A stretch of DNA of 16,622 nt from CAZFGN01 sp964518695 (GTDB taxonomy: Bacteria; Patescibacteriota; Minisyncoccia; UBA6257; Colwellbacteraceae). The stretch covers positions 1-16,622 of the forward strand of contig CAZFGN010000011.1 of NCBI GenBank assembly GCA_964518695.1, given 5' to 3'. Under the pieces are notes generated by a model. That model was not told the origin of the DNA and made no database searches. It saw only the letters and a program-made list of their open reading frames with translations. This document shows, in pieces, positions 13,194 to 16,622 of the stretch (within the stretch, counting starts at the first letter, position 1; the number at the start of each line of letters is the position of its first letter). The translations under genes were made by a program, and so were the position numbers.

Positions 13194-14228
13194 ATGAAAA
13201 AACTAACACTTGGTATAGTAGTGTTCTTCGTTGTTGTGGTAGGTGTTTTCGCAATCACGCGGATGCGAAATCCCTCAACTCCTTTGTCTACCCCATCCAT
13301 CCCATCTCGCATATATCACATCGGGGTTTTATCACGCGGTCACGGGTCATATGAAGTTGCTATCAAAGGATTTGAAGAACGGATGCGAGAGTTAGGATAC
13401 GTTGAGGGACAAAACGTAACTTATGATATACGATACGTTTCAACTAAGGAGGAACTTGATCAAGTTGCGCAGGAGCTTGTGGATGCACGCCTCGATATAA
13501 TTGGTACCTACTCCACTCCGGCAACTCAAGCGGCATATCGGGCAACACAAAAGATGCCAAACCCTATTCCCATTGTTTTCGGGTCGTTATCAGATCCGAT
13601 AGCGGCAGGAGTTGTGAAGACTATTGAACAGCCGGATACCAATGTCACGGGAGTGACTAGTCTTGCGAGCGATCTTACCCCGAAACGAATCGAATTATTG
13701 AACCGCATCGTTCCCGGCATCAAAAAAATCGCTATGCCGCGGAGCGCGGTAGAGCTGAATGATATTGCAGTGAATAGGTCGGCAGCGCTTGCCGAACAGG
13801 CGGCTAAAAAGTTAGGCATTGAGTTGGTATTTTTCCCGGTGCGCACCAAGGAAGAAATTACATCAAGTGCGGCGAGTATTACAGCAAAGCGCGTACAAGG
13901 GATGATTGTAGGTGGTGACTCACTCGTCTGGGGTGGTCTTGGCGATTACATCAATCAGGCAATCAAAGAGAAGATTCCCTTTGCCGCCTTTGATACCGAT
14001 CAGGTGAAGCGCGGAGCGCTCATTGGTTTTGGTCCGGACTATACCGTGATGGGACAGCAGGTAGCCATTATTTCAGACAAGATTATAAAAGGCAAGAAGG
14101 TGGGAGACATTCCTGTTGAGACACCAAAGAAGCTTCTCCTTACCATCAACCTTGACACTGCCCGCGCTATCTGGATCACTCTTGACTCCGAATTACTCAA
14201 AGAAGCTGAAGTTATCATTGGGAAATAA
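13194..14228 (+). CDS. Membrane-anchored ABC-type substrate-binding protein, paralogue 1 (ABC_sub_bind family)
   Basis: The 344-aa product has one N-terminal hydrophobic helix (residues about 4-21, LTLGIVVFFVVVVGVFAI). There is no lipobox cysteine, so it is either anchored outside the membrane by this helix or cleaved after VFA. The rest is a type-1 periplasmic-binding-protein fold of the ABC_sub_bind family (PF04392-like): YHIGVLSRG, GFEERMRELGYVEGQNVTYDIRY, TYSTPATQAAY, IPIVFGSLSDPIAAGVV, TNVTGVTSL, KRIELLNRIVPG and FDTDQVKRGALIGFGPDY. Some family members bind aromatic amino acids, but the ligand here is unknown. No permease or ATPase gene follows. Instead a close paralogue begins 22 nt later, then a sensor kinase. 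An A-rich stretch precedes the ATG and there is no clear Shine-Dalgarno. Confidence 0.88.
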   Translation: MKKLTLGIVVFFVVVVGVFAITRMRNPSTPLSTPSIPSRIYHIGVLSRGHGSYEVAIKGFEERMRELGYVEGQNVTYDIRYVSTKEELDQVAQELVDARLDIIGTYSTPATQAAYRATQKMPNPIPIVFGSLSDPIAAGVVKTIEQPDTNVTGVTSLASDLTPKRIELLNRIVPGIKKIAMPRSAVELNDIAVNRSAALAEQAAKKLGIELVFFPVRTKEEITSSAASITAKRVQGMIVGGDSLVWGGLGDYINQAIKEKIPFAAFDTDQVKRGALIGFGPDYTVMGQQVAIISDKIIKGKKVGDIPVETPKKLLLTINLDTARAIWITLDSELLKEAEVIIGK

Positions 14229-14255
14229 AAATCATCAACAAAAACAATAATGACA

Positions 14256-15281
14256 ATGAAAAAAATAATAATTGGTATAGCAGTGTTCTTAATTCTTGTG
14301 GGAGGGTTTTTCGCAATCACGCGGATGCAAGATCGCTCGACGACATCATCAAATCCGGCGCGCGTATATCACATCGGTTTTTTGGCCCGCGGCCGCGGTT
14401 CATATGAAGTTGCTATCAAAGGATTTCAAGATCGGTTAAAGGAGTTGGGATATGTCGATGGGCAAAATGTGATATATGATGTGCGTTATCTCTCAACTAA
14501 AGACGAACTAGATAAGGCCGCGCAGGATTTTGTAAACGCAGGCGTCGACCTTATCAACACTTACTCTACTCCGGCGAGTCAAGCAGCGTACCGGGCAACA
14601 CAAAAGATGCCAAACCCGATTCCAATTGTTTTTGCATCGCTATCAGATCCAGTGGCGGCGGGAATTGTGAAGAGTATTGAAAAGCCAGGTACCAACGTTA
14701 CGGGGGTAACCAGTCTTTCGGCCGAGCTTACTGGGAAACGAATCGAACTGTTGAACCGCATCGTTCCAGGCATCAAAAAAATCGCTATGCCGCGGAGCGC
14801 GCTAGAGCTGAATGACCCTTCGGCGAATAGGTCAGTAGCGGTTGCCCAGGAGGAAGCCAAAAAGTTAGGTATTGAGCTTGTATTTTTCACTGTGCGTACT
14901 AAAGAAGAAATCGTACCAACTTTAGCGGGCATCACCTCGGAGCGGGTACAGGGCATGATCATAGGTGGAGATTCGCTCATCTGGGGTAGTCTCGATGATT
15001 ATGTCAAACAGGCAATCAAGGAAAAACTTCCGTTAGGCGTTTTTGACACCGATCAAGTAAAGCGCGGAGGGCTCATCGGATTCGGACCGGATTATGCCTT
15101 AAGTGGAGGCCAAGCCGGTACGATTGCGCACCAGATTTTGCAAGGCAAGAAGCCGGAAGAGATTCCTATTGAGGTGCCTAATAAGTTTCAACTTACGATC
15201 AATCTTAATACTGCTCGTGCCATTGGTGTTACTCTTGACCCGCAGTTACTCAAAGAAGCTGAAGTGATTATTGGGAAATAA
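14256..15281 (+). CDS. Membrane-anchored ABC-type substrate-binding protein, paralogue 2 (ABC_sub_bind family)
   Basis: This is the tandem paralogue of the preceding gene, roughly 70% identical over the binding domain by eye. It has the same layout: an N-terminal hydrophobic helix (IIIGIAVFLILVGGFFAI) without a lipobox, then the type-1 binding fold (YHIGFLARG, ELGYVDGQNVIYDVRY, TYSTPASQAAY, IPIVFASLSDPVAAGIV, FDTDQVKRGGLIGFGPDY). Both proteins end in LLKEAEVIIGK. I chose the ATG at 14256 because it aligns with the paralogue start (MKK-hydrophobic); an ATG two codons upstream (14250) is equally possible. Differences cluster around the presumed ligand cleft and near the C-terminus (paralogue 1 TVMGQQVAIISDKI versus SGGQAGTIAHQI here), so the two may bind different ligands. 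The kinase gene starts 23 nt downstream. Confidence 0.88.
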   Translation: MKKIIIGIAVFLILVGGFFAITRMQDRSTTSSNPARVYHIGFLARGRGSYEVAIKGFQDRLKELGYVDGQNVIYDVRYLSTKDELDKAAQDFVNAGVDLINTYSTPASQAAYRATQKMPNPIPIVFASLSDPVAAGIVKSIEKPGTNVTGVTSLSAELTGKRIELLNRIVPGIKKIAMPRSALELNDPSANRSVAVAQEEAKKLGIELVFFTVRTKEEIVPTLAGITSERVQGMIIGGDSLIWGSLDDYVKQAIKEKLPLGVFDTDQVKRGGLIGFGPDYALSGGQAGTIAHQILQGKKPEEIPIEVPNKFQLTINLNTARAIGVTLDPQLLKEAEVIIGK

Positions 15282-15304
15282 GAGTTTGCGAGATATATTT
15301 CCAT

Positions 15305-16622
15305 ATGTACAATATTCGAACAATCCTAGCTCGACAAGGAGTGTTTTTTATACTGACCATGCTTGGACTTGTCGCCTTGAATGTGATATGGCTAGTTCCG
15401 ACTTTGCGCAACACGCGTGCGTCGGCGTCTTTATTCGCGCTTACTATTGCCGAACGCGTCCAGTCAGAGATCAATGGCTCGCTTCAAAACGCGCTTAACG
15501 AAGCCAAAGGGGTTGCGGGAGAGGTTTTTGAAGAACCCCAACGAATTAACAGCACATTCCGTTACCTTCTACTGCGCAATCCTATTTTTATAAGCATTGC
15601 CTTGGTTGATCGGAGCGGAAAAGAGCTCGTGCGCGTCGACTCTTCAGGAGTGCTTCCGCCGGAAAAATTGATTGACCAATCCAGAAACACATCGTTCTAT
15701 CTCGCGCTTCAAAATAGAGCCGCCTTTACTGCACCCGTCATTTTACCAAATGGCGAGGTACACGTGACTCTCGTTGTGCCCGTTCCCACAAAAGGAGAGT
15801 TCATCGATAGGGTTATAATTGCCGAACTAGATGTGCAAAACCTGATTTCTATTATTCGGACTCTCAAGATTGGTGAGGGACATGCGTATGTTCTTGATCG
15901 CGATGGAGTGGAGATCCTGAACCCTGATATTGCTAAAATCCTCCGGCGCGATAATTACGGCGCACGCGCCATAGTCAAAAGAGTTTTCGTGGATGGTGTT
16001 GTTGCCGACGGGCTCGCCTTAGAGGATCGGTATATCAATGAAAACGGGGAGGATACGTTTACCGTTGGTATGCTTGTCCCGGTTGTAAAATGGGGTGTTT
16101 TTGTTGAACAGCCGCGGTCGCGGGCACTTGACGGTGAGCGACAAGCCATCGCGCTTGCCGCTGGTACTTTTCTTCTCGCAATCATTATTTTCTTTGTGAT
16201 TGCGCGAAGTACCATCAAGTTGCAGAAATTGACCGAAGAGCAAAAACGACTTCTTGTGGAATTGGATAAAACCAACGCCAATTTCGCAGATCTGAACCGC
16301 AGCCTCGAACAGAAAGTTTCCGAACAAACCCAAGAGATACAGCAATCCTACCAAGTAGAAAAGAAAGCTCGTCAAGAACTCGAAGAACTGGACAAAGCCA
16401 AAGACCAATTTATCCTCACCACCCAGCACCATCTAAGAACCCCTCTAACCATAGTCAAAGGCTATTTGCAATCAGTTCTCTCCGGTAAGACCGAACCACT
16501 GGGAGAAACTACCAAAACATATCTCGAGAAAGCCGAAGAAGCGACAGATAGGATTGGTAGCCTAGTCAACGAATTCCTTGATATCTCCGAGATGGAGGTA
16601 GGCAAATCTATCTTGAACAAAG
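15305..16622 (+). CDS. Sensor histidine kinase with extracellular dCache domain, 3'-partial
   Basis: The frame is open from the ATG at 15305 to the window end (439 codons). Seen in order: membrane helix 1 (residues about 11-32), an extracellular domain of about 245 residues with dCache-type features (LVDRSGKELVRVDSSG, then LKIGEGHAYVLDRDGVEILNPD and VGMLVPVVKWGVFVEQP), membrane helix 2 (about 281-300), a long coiled coil (about 305-365), and a HisKA domain with the H-box QHHLRTPLTIVKGYL and phospho-acceptor H375. The catalytic ATPase domain lies beyond the window. The residue after the acceptor histidine is His376, where HisKA kinases usually have Glu or Asp. It follows two binding-protein genes by 23 nt on the same strand, so they probably share a promoter, and the kinase may read out their ligand binding. 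The Cache domain could instead bind ligand alone. Confidence 0.93.
   Translation, partial: MYNIRTILARQGVFFILTMLGLVALNVIWLVPTLRNTRASASLFALTIAERVQSEINGSLQNALNEAKGVAGEVFEEPQRINSTFRYLLLRNPIFISIALVDRSGKELVRVDSSGVLPPEKLIDQSRNTSFYLALQNRAAFTAPVILPNGEVHVTLVVPVPTKGEFIDRVIIAELDVQNLISIIRTLKIGEGHAYVLDRDGVEILNPDIAKILRRDNYGARAIVKRVFVDGVVADGLALEDRYINENGEDTFTVGMLVPVVKWGVFVEQPRSRALDGERQAIALAAGTFLLAIIIFFVIARSTIKLQKLTEEQKRLLVELDKTNANFADLNRSLEQKVSEQTQEIQQSYQVEKKARQELEELDKAKDQFILTTQHHLRTPLTIVKGYLQSVLSGKTEPLGETTKTYLEKAEEATDRIGSLVNEFLDISEMEVGKSILNK

Noticed and set aside
14387..14398. Perfect 12-bp GC palindrome ccgcggccgcgg in the second binding-protein gene
   Set aside because: It is explained by ordinary codons for ARGRG at a position where the paralogue has SRGHG without a length change, so it is not an insertion.

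Overview
The window reads as a chromosome segment of a reduced-genome bacterium, most likely a Patescibacteria/CPR member of the Parcubacteria type. This is inferred, not proven. The supporting signs are strongly shortened versions of universal proteins (UvrC 403 aa, UvrA 851 aa, YchF 336 aa), almost no Shine-Dalgarno sequences, and short palindromes inserted in frame that encode peptides such as SFAKATEG and RLRQGYGG, which I recall as common in Parcubacteria genomes.

Layout. Positions 1-4365 hold uvrB (5' end outside the window) and uvrA, both on +, separated by a 52-bp spacer with a hairpin. Positions 4366-5569 hold two small orphan + genes, each ended by a terminator: a solitary HicA-like toxin and an unrecognised 146-aa protein behind a good sigma70-type promoter and a long leader. 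Positions 5570-6035 hold a decayed cyclophilin (peptidyl-prolyl isomerase) remnant and a 63-aa LIM-like zinc-finger protein on the - strand. A compact uvrC (+) converges on a full-length recQ (-) across a 38-bp palindrome. recQ diverges from glmS over 40 bp. glmS and ychF overlap by 4 bp (ATGA). Then come an unrecognised 140-aa gene with its own promoter and terminator, and a pterin-4a-carbinolamine dehydratase gene. From 13194 to the end runs an apparent operon of two tandem paralogous membrane-anchored substrate-binding proteins (ABC_sub_bind family) followed by a dCache sensor histidine kinase cut by the window edge.

Function. The first half is a nucleotide-excision and recombination repair neighbourhood (UvrABC plus RecQ). 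The middle is housekeeping: amino-sugar synthesis by GlmS, the ribosome-associated ATPase YchF, and a PCD-fold protein. The right end looks like a signalling unit in which binding proteins, with no ABC permease or ATPase in view, sit next to a sensor kinase.

Most interesting points: (1) all three uvr genes carry in-frame palindromic insertions, and the uvrB and uvrC copies are related 26-mers read in different frames with compensatory stem changes; (2) the substrate-binding-protein pair with the histidine kinase is a candidate sensing module; (3) UvrA and UvrC are minimal forms with altered metal ligands; (4) a hairpin bracketed by exact 10-bp direct repeats appears to have split uvrB from uvrA. 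No tRNA, rRNA, CRISPR array or insertion sequence was seen.
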